The position numbers were made by a program, and so were the translations under genes. Below are positions 1-8,229 of a stretch of DNA of 62,826 bases, in pieces. This stretch comes from Sphingopyxis indica (lineage in GTDB: Bacteria; Pseudomonadota; Alphaproteobacteria; Sphingomonadales; Sphingomonadaceae): positions 1 to 62,826 of the forward strand of contig NZ_FZPA01000016.1 in the NCBI RefSeq assembly GCF_900188185.1, read 5' to 3'. Numbering within the stretch: the stretch's first letter is position 1; each line of letters starts with the position of its first letter. The notes under the pieces were generated by a model. It had not been told where the DNA came from. It ran no database searches and saw nothing but the letters and a program-made list of their open reading frames with translations.

Positions 1-162
1 GCTGCGCAGATGAGGAAGCAGCGTGTTGTTGATGACCGTGATGAACCCCCACATGAAAAAGAGGCTCGCAAGCAGAGCAAGCGGCCTTCCGTAGCCGCCG
101 GATTTACGGTGCGGCGGAGCGGCGACAGGGGTTGCGTGGGAAACTGGGGGCAAGCGGCTCAT
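1..162 (-). CDS. MFS sugar transporter, FucP type (partial; N-terminal 54 residues)
   Basis: Only the first 54 codons are in the window; the rest lies beyond base 1. After a soluble Pro-rich tail of about 26 residues comes the first membrane helix (about 27-47), containing FFMWGFITVINN, typical of the FucP/NagP/glucose-galactose branch of H+-coupled sugar symporters in the inner membrane. The ATG at 162 has a GAGAGAGG-type ribosome site just upstream. A 16-bp motif 15 bases before the start recurs upstream of the neighbouring esterase, suggesting co-regulation. The sugar cannot be told from this fragment. Confidence 0.75.
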   Translation of the reverse strand, partial: MSRLPPVSHATPVAAPPHRKSGGYGRPLALLASLFFMWGFITVINNTLLPHLRS

Positions 163-475
163 CCTCTCTCGAATCTCATTTGTATGAGTATATACCCCGT
201 GTCGATCGGTCAATATTCGGATTGTGTCCGATCCATGCGGACTGCACCAGCCGACACGTTGATCCGCCACCACGACCGACCCTGTCAATCCGCCGGGCTT
301 CCGGGCTCATTTTCCATCCCAAGGGCCATGATCCGTTCGGCATTGCCCGCAGGCAGAGAACGTCCCGCGCGGCTTCGCCGCAGCCATGCCCGTCCACGAC
401 CTGCCTGCCATTCGAGCCACATCTCCGCGCGGCCGACGATCCCGCCGAGCTCCAACCTGCCGCCGCGTCAGGCGG
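163..475. other. Intergenic region upstream of the sugar transporter
   Basis: 313 bases lying downstream of the esterase and upstream of the transporter, both on the minus strand. No convincing gene is visible; open frames here lack family features. The only recognisable element is the shared motif at 178-193. Confidence 0.5.
178..193 (-). promoter_or_regulatory. Shared 16-bp promoter/operator motif, copy 1
   Basis: ATTTGTATGAGTATAT (plus strand) occurs identically here and at 1506-1521. Read on the minus strand it contains TATACT, a plausible -10 box, directly before the transporter's ribosome site and start. The flanks are also alike (GAAT a few bases to the left in both). It probably marks a shared promoter with an overlapping regulator site; the regulator is unknown. 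Confidence 0.45.
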
Positions 476-1447
476 TCAGCCCAGCGATTGCGGAAAAACT
501 CCGTGACGGGCGCCGAAAGCGGCGAAGAGCCCGGGCCAGGCAGATACGGGTTCGCTCGCAGGCGGGTGTACACCGAAGCCGTGGCCGCCCCGGTCGAAGA
601 TGTGGAGTGCGACAGGGCGCGCCTTGGCCTGCATTGCCCCGAACAAGGCGATGCTGTTGGCGGGCGGCACCACCTGGTCGTCGGCCGCATGTACCAGGAA
701 TGTGGGCGGCATATCCTCCGTGACCCGAAGCTCTACCGATCGTGCCCGCCGTGCCGCCTCCGTCGCGTCGGGGCCGAGCAGCGCGTCGCGCGAACCCGCG
801 TGGGTGAACGACGCGTCGAGGCTGACCACCGGATAGATTAGTCCGGCAATATCGGGCCGCGCCGAAAGGCGGTCGGCTTCGTCAACCCGCGCATAGACGG
901 ATTCGGCATGACGCGCCGCCAGCGACCCGGCCAGATGGCCGCCGGCCGAAAAGCCGAGCACCGCGACGCGATCCGGCAGGATCCCGAACTGGCGTGCCCG
1001 GGACCGGATCAGCCGCATCGCGCGCTGGGCGTCCTGCAGCGGCACGTCCTCGCGATGCTGCCATCCTTCGTGCGGCAGGCGATAGAGGAGAATGAACGCG
1101 GTGATGCCGCGCGCGTTGAGCCAGTCGGCCTGACTGGTTCCCTCATTGTCATAGGCTTCGAACCAATAGCTTCCGCCGGGAATCAGCAGAACCGCGGCAC
1201 CGTTGGGCTTCGCGGGCCGCCGGACCACCAGCGTCGGCCGGTCGATCCCCCTGATCCAGCGGTCGGGATTGCTCGGGTCGTGCGACTGATCGTCGATCTT
1301 GCGGACGATGGGCACGCCGGTTGCGCCGGGCGGCGTACCGGGCCACAGTTCGACGACTTCATCGCCGGGAGTCGACAGCGCTGGACGCGGCGCCGCGGCG
1401 ATGGCGATTCCGGCCCCCAGGACCGCACGACGGCTGACGTTCGACAT
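476..1447 (-). CDS. Exported alpha/beta-hydrolase, acetyl-xylan-esterase-like (BD-FAE type)
   Basis: 323 residues starting at the ATG followed by SNVSRRAVLGAGIAIAAA, a twin-arginine-like (SRRAVLG) signal peptide. This start has a GGGAG/GGGGGG ribosome site; an ATG 48 bases upstream is less likely. The mature protein shows an oxyanion-hole region LLIPGGSYWF, the nucleophile elbow GFSAGG (Ser near residue 167), an Asp in HAADDQVV and a C-terminal His in GGHGFG, the order seen in BD-FAE/acetyl esterases that remove acyl groups from plant polysaccharides. The FucP-type transporter beside it and the shared promoter motif support a role in sugar use. Exact substrate unknown. Confidence 0.8.
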   Translation of the reverse strand: MSNVSRRAVLGAGIAIAAAPRPALSTPGDEVVELWPGTPPGATGVPIVRKIDDQSHDPSNPDRWIRGIDRPTLVVRRPAKPNGAAVLLIPGGSYWFEAYDNEGTSQADWLNARGITAFILLYRLPHEGWQHREDVPLQDAQRAMRLIRSRARQFGILPDRVAVLGFSAGGHLAGSLAARHAESVYARVDEADRLSARPDIAGLIYPVVSLDASFTHAGSRDALLGPDATEAARRARSVELRVTEDMPPTFLVHAADDQVVPPANSIALFGAMQAKARPVALHIFDRGGHGFGVHPPASEPVSAWPGLFAAFGARHGVFPQSLG

Positions 1448-1505
1448 TCCCCCCAATTCTCCCGCTGCAAACATTGACTTTGTCGGCTCCGTCAATGGCC
1501 GAATG

Positions 1506-1521
1506 ATTTGTATGAGTATAT
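1506..1521 (-). promoter_or_regulatory. Shared 16-bp promoter/operator motif, copy 2
   Basis: Second exact copy of ATTTGTATGAGTATAT, about 59 bases upstream of the chosen esterase start. On the minus strand it again offers TATACT as a -10 box. Two identical copies in front of two neighbouring carbohydrate-related genes are unlikely by chance. Confidence 0.45.
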
Positions 1522-1681
1522 CTTGAGCCCGCCGGTCGTCAATAGATCGGCGTCGGTGGCCGGCGGCAAGGGTTTGCTGAGCCGTGAATCGCGCCGAACG
1601 CAGCCACCGATCGCGTATATTGTCTTAGTTTTTCCCATCCGCTAGAGGGGCTCTCAAAGCAGGACATCGGGGGAGGCATCG

Positions 1682-2473
1682 GTGCGGTCGGCAACACTTC
1701 TATCGCGGGTCGCTTCAATTCTGATCGGGATGGCGCTGACGGCGGCCCCGGCAGAGGCGCGGCAATGGCCCGGCGGCAAACAGGCGGCCGTGGTGCTGAC
1801 CTATGACGATGCCTTGCCCTCCGATCTCGATATTGCCATTCCCGCGCTGGATGCGGCCGGCCTGAAAGGGACGTTTTTCCTGATCGGCAATGCACTGCTA
1901 CCGGAACAGATCGCGCGCTGGCGGGCCGCTGCGGCCGAAGGCCACGAGCTTGGAAACCACACTATTCGCCACGCCTGCCCGCAGACCAATTATCCGCCGG
2001 CGAGGAAGCTCGACACCAGCGAAGCCTATGACGTCCCGATGATGCTTGCCGAAATCCGGACGATGAACACCATGCTGACGGCGATCGACGGGAAGTTGCA
2101 ACACAGCTTCGCCACGCCTTGCGGTCAGCATCTGGCCGGCGGTGTGGACTATCTCCCCGAACTGCGCGCCAGCGGACTGGTGCGCTATACCCGCAGCGCG
2201 GGCTGGCCGGGCGGCGAGGATCCCATGGATGTGCCGTGCCGCTGGTTCGACGAAAAGGCGACAGGCGCCGATATGATCGCCGCGGTCAAAAGTGCCGAAG
2301 AGGCCGGCGACCTGTTGGTTCTCGGCTTTCACGGAGTCGGCGGCGATTATTTGAAGGTATCCGCCGAGGCGCACGCGCAGCTCCTCGCTTATCTAAAGGA
2401 CCATTCCGACACCATCTGGGTTGCGCCGTTTTCGACGGTCATGGATTACGTCACCAGCCACCCCGAAGGCTAG
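1682..2473 (+). CDS. Secreted polysaccharide deacetylase (NodB/CE4 fold)
   Basis: 263 residues from a GTG start with a strong GGGGGAGG ribosome site. A signal peptide covers about residues 1-26 (cleavage after AEA). The NodB domain shows TYDDA (catalytic and metal-binding Asp, residues 41-43) and HTIRH (metal-binding His93 and His97), followed by a FHGVGG motif near the C terminus. Such enzymes remove N- or O-acetyl groups from chitin-, xylan- or peptidoglycan-like polymers in the periplasm or outside. It diverges from the esterase with about 230 bases between their starts, fitting the carbohydrate theme. Substrate not predictable. Confidence 0.85.
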   Translation: MRSATLLSRVASILIGMALTAAPAEARQWPGGKQAAVVLTYDDALPSDLDIAIPALDAAGLKGTFFLIGNALLPEQIARWRAAAAEGHELGNHTIRHACPQTNYPPARKLDTSEAYDVPMMLAEIRTMNTMLTAIDGKLQHSFATPCGQHLAGGVDYLPELRASGLVRYTRSAGWPGGEDPMDVPCRWFDEKATGADMIAAVKSAEEAGDLLVLGFHGVGGDYLKVSAEAHAQLLAYLKDHSDTIWVAPFSTVMDYVTSHPEG

Positions 2474-2649
2474 GGCGGATCGACATTCAGCTCTGGCGGC
2501 CTGCAAATGGCGTCTTTCCGCGCTTCCGGTGCTCATGTGCAGAAAGCACGCTGCGCGCCGGGTCACGGAAAACCGATGGGGCCATGCGGCATTGGAGCGT
2601 GGCGGGCCGCGACTGATAGTGATGAGCACTATGTCTGCGCTGTAGCACT

Positions 2650-2826
2650 ATGATTGGCCGCGTTCACTCTCAAGAACCTGACGCCATATTTGAGATAATC
2701 GGCGATCACTGGCAAGGGCCGCTGCGGGGCTGCGCCTTCGAAGATTTGCTGACGCAGGAACTGGAGCCTGACGGTCACAATCTGGTCGATGGCGACGAAG
2801 AACGGGAAACCACAATCAAGGGCTGA
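2650..2826 (+). CDS. Small unknown ORF (58 aa), possible gene remnant
   Basis: ATG at 2650 to TGA at 2824-2826, ending three bases before the next gene. The protein is acidic with FEIIGDHWQGPLRG near its start and a charged end; no signal peptide or membrane segment. I do not recognise the family. It could be a translated leader, the end of a gene lost upstream, or a chance frame. About 175 bases without a gene lie between it and the deacetylase. Confidence 0.3.
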   Translation: MIGRVHSQEPDAIFEIIGDHWQGPLRGCAFEDLLTQELEPDGHNLVDGDEERETTIKG

Positions 2827-2829
2827 CGC

Positions 2830-4002
2830 ATGCAAACGATTTCGATGATTGTTCAAAACAGGCGGTGGTTCAACTACCTCGTATTGTCCGCCGCGCTCTT
2901 GGCCACTGGCTGCGCGGGCGAGCACGTAGCGGCGAAGGATCTTGGCGCGGACATTGATGAGGTCGCCGCAACTCTGATCGAACAGCCGTTGCTCCACTCG
3001 ACCTCGATCGGAGTCGTATATCGGGGCAAGGAATTCATCCGTCATCGCGGCGACATGGAAGCCGGGAAGCCAAGCCCTCCGACCGATGCAACCCTTTACG
3101 AAATCGGTTCGCTGAGCAAGACCCTGGCGGGAACCCTGATGGCAAAAGCTGTCTTGGAGCACAGGCTGGATTTGGACGACGATGTCCGGATATATCTGCC
3201 CGGGGACTATCCGAACCTGCAGTACAAGGGCGATCCCATCCGCATCCGTCACTTGCTGTCGCATACGAGCGGCCTGCCGAACATGTTGCCGGACCGCGCG
3301 AACACGGTGCTGGAGGACTTCACGGATCAGCGTACACCCCACGAACTCAATGCCATTTACGCGCGCTATACCAAGGCGGATTTCTTCAGGGATCTGCACG
3401 CTGTCAAGATTCGCCAGGCGCCTGGAAAGAATTACGCGTACTCCAGTACCGGAACCGAGCTGGCGGCACATATTCTGGAAGCGGTTTACAAGCGCGACTA
3501 CGAGTCGCTGTTACGCGGGTTCTTTCAAGATTCTGCGGCTATAAGCGGCCTCAGAATCCGGCTGAACGAGGCGGAGGCGACGCGGCTTGCGGTCGGCTAT
3601 CACAGCGACAACGCGGTACCGACAACGCCAATGCCGCAGTTGCCCTGGGGCGCATCTGGAAACGTAAAGGCGACTGCCCCGGAAATGGTGAAGTACCTCA
3701 AATTCCAGTTGGCCGGTGGGCCTGTCGTGACGGAATCGCATCATGCCCTCGTCGAATTCGATTCCGAGTTCAGCATCGGCTATTTCTGGAACATCGTCAG
3801 CGGCGACCACTTGAAGGGCGTTTACTATGCGCATCATGGTGGCGTGCCCCGTTCCCAGTCCTACATCTACATCATGCCGAAGTACGATCTTGGCATATTC
3901 GTCATCACCAACCAAAGCGGCGACCAAACTGCACGCGCCATGGAGACAGCGATAAATACGCTGGTCGAGAGAATTGCCGCGCGAGAGAATGCCGCTCGTT
4001 AG
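2830..4002 (+). CDS. Lipoprotein serine hydrolase of the beta-lactamase class C/penicillin-binding fold
   Basis: 390 residues with a lipoprotein signal: hydrophobic segment then LLATGC, acylated Cys near residue 28. Active-site order matches family S12: S-L-S-K (Ser94, Lys97), Y-S-S (Tyr204) and HHGG near residue 330 in place of the KTG-like triad. Relatives include esterases, D-aminopeptidases and PBP4*-like proteins; it need not confer drug resistance. Likely anchored in the periplasm. Codon use looks less GC-biased than in later genes (more AAG, TAC and AAT), which fits recent acquisition together with the nearby tRNA-Ser. Confidence 0.8.
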   Translation: MQTISMIVQNRRWFNYLVLSAALLATGCAGEHVAAKDLGADIDEVAATLIEQPLLHSTSIGVVYRGKEFIRHRGDMEAGKPSPPTDATLYEIGSLSKTLAGTLMAKAVLEHRLDLDDDVRIYLPGDYPNLQYKGDPIRIRHLLSHTSGLPNMLPDRANTVLEDFTDQRTPHELNAIYARYTKADFFRDLHAVKIRQAPGKNYAYSSTGTELAAHILEAVYKRDYESLLRGFFQDSAAISGLRIRLNEAEATRLAVGYHSDNAVPTTPMPQLPWGASGNVKATAPEMVKYLKFQLAGGPVVTESHHALVEFDSEFSIGYFWNIVSGDHLKGVYYAHHGGVPRSQSYIYIMPKYDLGIFVITNQSGDQTARAMETAINTLVERIAARENAAR

Positions 4003-4184
4003 GGTATGTCCCGACAGCGTAGACAGGTCTGGGCCCCATCGAACTCCGGCGTAGACCGTCCCCACACCGCCGTTCTCATATTGTTCGGCCTTAGCGTTGT
4101 CTGGCGTACCATCCACGCTATGCCCTCCCTTTGAGCGATAGCCGCGGCGCGCGTTCGCGCGTTCCCGCGCATCATAGCGTAAAA
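4003..4184. other. Non-coding stretch with a coding-like fragment beside tRNA-Ser
   Basis: 182 bases between the hydrolase and the 3' end of tRNA-Ser. A minus-strand frame here reads like real protein (segment KAEQYENGGVGTVYAGVRWG) but lacks its own start, and I cannot place it. It may be the remnant of a mobile-element gene left at the tRNA, a usual integration site. Confidence 0.25.
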
Positions 4185-4275
4185 TGGCGGAGCGGGAGGG
4201 ATTCGAACCCTCGATACGGTTTTGCCGTATACTCACTTTCCAGGCGAGCGCCTTCGACCACTCGGCCACCGCTCC
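4185..4275 (-). tRNA. tRNA-Ser (anticodon GGA)
   Basis: 91 nt including an encoded CCA. The minus strand begins GGAGCGGTGGCCGAGTGG, with the anticodon loop CTGGAAA (GGA), a long variable arm typical of serine tRNA, the T-arm GGTTCGAATCC and the closing CCGCTCC-G-CCA. The 3' end faces the accessory region 1-4184. Confidence 0.95.
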
Positions 4276-4351
4276 GCATCTGCTCTGGAAGGGGCGCCCT
4301 AATCGCTTGGCGGGGGTTTCGCAAGCCGGTTGGGCGTGGCAGACAGGCGCG

Positions 4352-5347
4352 ATGAGACAACTGCTTCTCGCCGCGACCGCAGCCGCCGCGCTTTTGCTTC
4401 CCGTCCATGCCGAAGAGGCGGCGCCCGCGCCGTCACCGGGGGAAATTGTCGAAGCCGCAGCGGCGGGGGAGTGGGTGCGCATCGCGCCTTCGGACCTGCT
4501 GGTGATGGATCTCGCCCCCGATGCGGCGGGCAAGCCGCGGCGCGTCATCATCCAGCTGATGCCGCCGCCGTTCAGCCAGGGCTGGATCGGCAATATCCGC
4601 AAGCTCGCCGCGGCGCACTGGTGGGACGGCACCGCGGTGACGCGGGTGCAGGACAATTATGTCGCGCAATGGGGCGATCCCGATGGCGAGGACGCAGCGA
4701 AAGCGAAGCCGCTGCCGGACGGCTTGGCGATGGTGCCGGAGAGCGAGTATCGGACACAATGGATCGAGTTGAAATACGACAAGTCCATGAAGCCGTTGCT
4801 TGAAAAGTGGAGTGAAGGCGGATCGGCCGAGACCGGGCCGCGATCGGCCGATGTTGGCCCCGATAATTATGCTGCTGCATATTTGTTCGACCGTGGCTGG
4901 CCGCTGGCGACTGATGAAGACTATGAATGGCCTGTCCACTGCTACGGCATGGTCGGCGTCGGCCGCAACCTGTCGCCCGACACCGGCTCGGGGGCGGAGC
5001 TCTATGCGGTCATCGGTCACGCGCCGCGCCATCTCGACCGCAATATCGCGCTGATCGGGCGCGTCGTGAGCGGGATCGAACATCTGTCGAGCCTGCCGCG
5101 CGGCACCGGTCCGCTCGGCTTCTATGCCGACCCCGCGCAGCGCGTGCCGATCGCCTCGGTCCGGCTCGCGAGCGACCTCCCCGAAGTCGGGCGGCCGGCG
5201 TTCGAATATCTGTCGACCGAGAGCGACAGCTTCGCGCGCTATGCCGACGCGCGCGCCAACCGCCGCGACCCCTTCTTCATCCGCCCCGCCGGCGGCGCCG
5301 ACATCTGCAATATCCCGGTGCCGGTGCGCGCGGTGGGGGCGAAATAG
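4352..5347 (+). CDS. Exported peptidyl-prolyl cis-trans isomerase, cyclophilin type
   Basis: 331 residues from the ATG at 4352; signal peptide about 1-21 (MRQLLLAATAAAALLLPVHA). The fold shows VIIQLMPP at the N-terminal strand, WWDGTAVTRVQDNYVAQWGD, HCYGMVGVGRN, ELYAVIGHAPRHLDRNIALIGRVVSGIE, corresponding to divergent cyclophilin core strands; long insertions mark the sphingomonad-type periplasmic form. It should speed proline isomerisation during folding of exported proteins. The start is chosen over an upstream in-frame one that would run through tRNA-Ser. The next gene overlaps its stop. Confidence 0.8.
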   Translation: MRQLLLAATAAAALLLPVHAEEAAPAPSPGEIVEAAAAGEWVRIAPSDLLVMDLAPDAAGKPRRVIIQLMPPPFSQGWIGNIRKLAAAHWWDGTAVTRVQDNYVAQWGDPDGEDAAKAKPLPDGLAMVPESEYRTQWIELKYDKSMKPLLEKWSEGGSAETGPRSADVGPDNYAAAYLFDRGWPLATDEDYEWPVHCYGMVGVGRNLSPDTGSGAELYAVIGHAPRHLDRNIALIGRVVSGIEHLSSLPRGTGPLGFYADPAQRVPIASVRLASDLPEVGRPAFEYLSTESDSFARYADARANRRDPFFIRPAGGADICNIPVPVRAVGAK

Positions 5348-5661
5348 TGGAGAGCGTCGCCGTCACCACCCCGCTGTGGCGCTGGACGTCCAGCGCTGGC
5401 CCGGCGGCGTGGTATTTCCTGACCATTGCGGGCGAAGCGGCCGACGCGATTCGGCTTGCGGCGATCTCCGGGCAATGGCTCGACGGGCGGCGCGGCTTCG
5501 GATCGGCGCGGGTCGAGGCGCGGATCGGCGATACCGTTTGGAAGACCTCGGTGTTTCCGCATCGCGAGAGCGGCGGCTGGCTGCTGCCGGTCAAGGCGGC
5601 GGTGCGCAAGGCCGAGGGGTTGGTGGAGGACGAGCCGGTGACCGTGACGGTCAGTCTTTAG
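5347..5661 (+). CDS. DUF1905 domain protein
   Basis: 104 residues from a GTG overlapping the cyclophilin stop by one base (TAGTG), so translation is probably coupled. The sequence fits DUF1905: WYFLTIAGEAADAIR, then GFGSARVEARIGDTVWKTSVFP and LPVKAAVRKAEGL, a small beta-barrel whose function is unknown. No signal peptide, so cytoplasmic. The final 11 bases overlap the end of a convergent small gene. Confidence 0.75.
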   Translation: MESVAVTTPLWRWTSSAGPAAWYFLTIAGEAADAIRLAAISGQWLDGRRGFGSARVEARIGDTVWKTSVFPHRESGGWLLPVKAAVRKAEGLVEDEPVTVTVSL

Positions 5662-5779
5662 GCGGCGCCTCGGCCCTGGCTTCGCGCGCCTGTGCCTTGC
5701 GCTTGCGCAGATTGGCGCGCAGCGCTTCCGCGAGGCGGCGTTCGCGTTCGAGGTCGGCGGGGGAGGGCGGCTTGCTCAC
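5651..5779 (-). CDS. Small basic hypothetical protein (42 aa)
   Basis: GTG start at 5779. The product is short, helical and rich in Arg, Ala and Glu (RERRLAEALRANLRKRKAQA), like short proteins annotated in many sphingomonad genomes. Function unknown. It converges with the DUF1905 gene, overlapping tail to tail by 11 bases. The amphipathic, repeated-Arg pattern suggests a real small protein, but no experimental family is known to me. Confidence 0.5.
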   Translation of the reverse strand: MSKPPSPADLERERRLAEALRANLRKRKAQAREARAEAPPKD

Positions 5780-5896
5780 GCCGCCGTCATTCTCGCGAAA
5801 TCTCGGCTTCGTCAAGCCTCGCACCTTGACAGCGGCAAGGCGCGCCGCCATAGGCCGCGCCTGCCCCGCGGCGATCCGCCCGCGGCCGGCCGGAAC

Positions 5897-5971
5897 GCTG
5901 CTGTAGCTCAGTGGTAGAGCGCACCCTTGGTAAGGGTGAGGTCGAGAGTTCAATCCTCTCCAGCAGCACCA
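5897..5971 (+). tRNA. tRNA-Thr (anticodon GGT)
   Basis: 75 nt with encoded CCA: GCTGCTGTAGCTCAGTGG start, anticodon stem-loop ACCCTTGGTAAGGGT with GGT, T-arm GAGAGTTCAATCCTCTC and closing AGCAGCA-CCA. All arms pair. Confidence 0.95.
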
Positions 5972-6107
5972 TTTCGCACACCCCTCCTTCGAAAACGCCG
6001 GCATGGCGCGCGTTTCGCGGCGGTGATTTGCGCGCTTTACGGCGCGCCGCGCGCCGGGTTAAGGACGGGGGCGGGCGCCTCATGCGCCGGGCAGGGAAAG
6101 CAGGGGC

Positions 6108-7196
6108 ATGAAGGACAGCGGCTATCCGCCGGTCACCAACGATCGCTGGGCCTTCATGGCGATATTGATCGCGGTATCGGCAGCCTTCGCCTGGATTTTG
6201 CTGCCGTTTCTCGCCGCGATCCTGTGGGCGGTCATCGCCGCGATCCTTTTCACGCCCATCTATACGCGGCTGCTCGGAAAAATGCCGCGGCGCCCGAGTT
6301 CGGCGGCGCTGCTGACGCTGTTGCTGATCGTCGCGCTGGTGATCGTGCCCGCCGCGATCCTGACCATGGCGCTCGTCGGCGAAGCCACCGCCATCTATGA
6401 CCGTATCCAGTCGGGCGACATCGACCCGGCGCAGATCGTCGCGACCTTTCGCGCGGCCATGCCTTCGTGGGTGACCGGCTTCCTGCACAATCTGGGTATC
6501 GACAATCTGGCGGAGGTGCGCACGAGCTTTGGCGCGGGCGCCGCGGACGGCGTCCGCGCAGTTCTGGGCCAGGCGCTGCAAATCGGGCAGAGCCTGTTCG
6601 GCCTGCTCCTCAAGCTCAGCGTGATGCTCTATCTCGCCTTTTTCCTGATCCGCGACGGAGAAGGCCTGAAACGGCGCGTTGCGGCCGCGGTGCCGCTGCG
6701 CAGCGACCATCTCCACCGCCTCGTCGAGCGCTTCATTGTCGTCGTGCGCGCGACGATCAAGGGAACGATCGTGGTCGCGATCCTGCAGGGCCTGCTCGGA
6801 GGCCTCATCCTGTGGGCGCTCGGCATCGAAGCGCCGCTGCTGTGGGGCGTGCTGATGGGCGCGGCGTCGCTGATCCCGGCGGTGGGCACCGGGCTCGTCT
6901 GGGTGCCGATGGCGCTCTATCTCTTCTTTACCGGCAGCTTCTGGCAGGGGGCGGTGCTCGTGTTCTGCGGGCTGTTCGTGATCGGCATGGTCGACAATGT
7001 GCTGCGCCCGGTCCTCGTCGGCCGCGAGACGCGTATTCCCGACTATGTGGTGCTGATCACGACGCTGGGCGGGCTGCAGCTGTTCGGCTTTCACGGCATC
7101 GTTATCGGCCCGGTGGTCGCGGCGATGTTCATCGCGGTGTGGGATATTGCGACCGATATGCGCAGCGAGGCGCTGGGGGCGCCGCCGCCCGTCTGA
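6108..7196 (+). CDS. AI-2E family transporter (PerM/YdiK-like membrane protein)
   Basis: 362 residues with about eight membrane segments: two near the N terminus (about 15-50), one at 66-90, then a soluble stretch (100-165), and a C-terminal cluster after 170. Family features are FFLIRDGEGL, the IKGTIVVAILQGLLGG segment, LIPAVGTGLVWVP and the terminal GPVVAAMF. Members are inner-membrane permeases; some export autoinducer-2, others are linked to Na+/H+ exchange or stress, so the substrate here is open. It stands alone after tRNA-Thr. Confidence 0.85.
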   Translation: MKDSGYPPVTNDRWAFMAILIAVSAAFAWILLPFLAAILWAVIAAILFTPIYTRLLGKMPRRPSSAALLTLLLIVALVIVPAAILTMALVGEATAIYDRIQSGDIDPAQIVATFRAAMPSWVTGFLHNLGIDNLAEVRTSFGAGAADGVRAVLGQALQIGQSLFGLLLKLSVMLYLAFFLIRDGEGLKRRVAAAVPLRSDHLHRLVERFIVVVRATIKGTIVVAILQGLLGGLILWALGIEAPLLWGVLMGAASLIPAVGTGLVWVPMALYLFFTGSFWQGAVLVFCGLFVIGMVDNVLRPVLVGRETRIPDYVVLITTLGGLQLFGFHGIVIGPVVAAMFIAVWDIATDMRSEALGAPPPV

Positions 7197-7202
7197 AACC
7201 GG

Positions 7203-8081
7203 TCAGATGCGCGCGTCGAGCAGCCAGTCGTGGAACAGCTTCACCGCCGGCTGGCGCAGCGCGCGCGGGCGGCAGACGAACCAATAGCTGTACGGGCTGT
7301 CGACGTCGAAATCGAACAGGCGGACGAGGCGGCCGTCCTGCGCGTCGTCGAAATGATGGCCGTGCATGAAGGCGACGCCGATCCCCTGCGCTGCGGCTTC
7401 GAGCATCAGCGGCCCCGAATCGAAGAAGTCGATTCCCGCGGGCTCGAGATAGGGCATACCGACGGCATTTTTCCATTCGGCGAAGGTTTCGGGCATCTCG
7501 CGGTGGAGCAGGATCGTCATCCGCTGGAGCTGTTCGGGCACGGTAATCGGCCGGTCGCCGTCGGTGAGGTCCTTCGACGCGATCGGGAAGACCTTGTCCT
7601 GGTCGAGCCGCGCCGCATAGAGTGCGGGGTCGATCGCGCGCGCGAGCGCGATCGCGGCGTCGATCCCTTCGCCGAGCCGCGCCTCGCCGTGCGACAAAGT
7701 GTCGATGTCGATATGCAGTTCGGGATGCTGGCGCCGCAGCGCAGGCAGACGCGGGAAGAGCCGCTGCTGTGCGAACAGCGGCAATACGTTCAAATGCAGG
7801 CGCAGCGAGGCGTCGGGGCTGCCGACATTGGCGATCACGCTGCGCAGTTCGTCGAGGATCGGCGCGAGCTGATCCTGCAGCGCGCGTCCCGCTTCGGTCA
7901 GCCGCAGTCCGTGGTGGTGGCGGTTGAACAGCGGGCGCCCGACGGCATGTTCGAGCGTCTGGATGCGCCGCGACAGCGCGGGCATCGACAGGCCGAGCTC
8001 GCTCGCCGCCGCCTTCACCGTACCGTGGCGCGCGACTTCCAGAAAGGTTTCCATGCTGCTGAGGGGAGGGAGGCGTGCCAT
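7203..8081 (-). CDS. LysR-family transcriptional regulator (GcvA-like)
   Basis: 292 residues from the ATG at 8081. The winged helix-turn-helix is at about 5-65 (LSSMETFLEVARHGTVKAAASELGLSMPALSRRIQTLE), followed by an effector-binding domain with the hinge LRLHLNVLPLFAQQRLFPRLP and the GcvA-like segment GVAFMHGHHF. LysR proteins bind as tetramers and usually control a divergent neighbour; here that is the Cdc48 gene, with 148 bases between the two starts. The ligand is not deducible. Confidence 0.85.
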   Translation of the reverse strand: MARLPPLSSMETFLEVARHGTVKAAASELGLSMPALSRRIQTLEHAVGRPLFNRHHHGLRLTEAGRALQDQLAPILDELRSVIANVGSPDASLRLHLNVLPLFAQQRLFPRLPALRRQHPELHIDIDTLSHGEARLGEGIDAAIALARAIDPALYAARLDQDKVFPIASKDLTDGDRPITVPEQLQRMTILLHREMPETFAEWKNAVGMPYLEPAGIDFFDSGPLMLEAAAQGIGVAFMHGHHFDDAQDGRLVRLFDFDVDSPYSYWFVCRPRALRQPAVKLFHDWLLDARI

Positions 8082-8229
8082 GATCGTTGCGCCAATGATG
8101 ACATGACACCGCGCGCCGCGCCAGATACTTTTGTGCAGTGCGGCATGGATTGCGCTTACGCCGGGGGCTCGAAAAGAGGGAACGCGTTCCCTATCTTCGG
8201 CATTCTGACTATTTTGCGGGAGACACGCC

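Noticed and set aside
2830..4002. Antibiotic resistance beta-lactamase call
   Set aside because: The fold and SxxK/YxS motifs fit, but these lipoproteins include esterases and peptidases; nothing here shows resistance.
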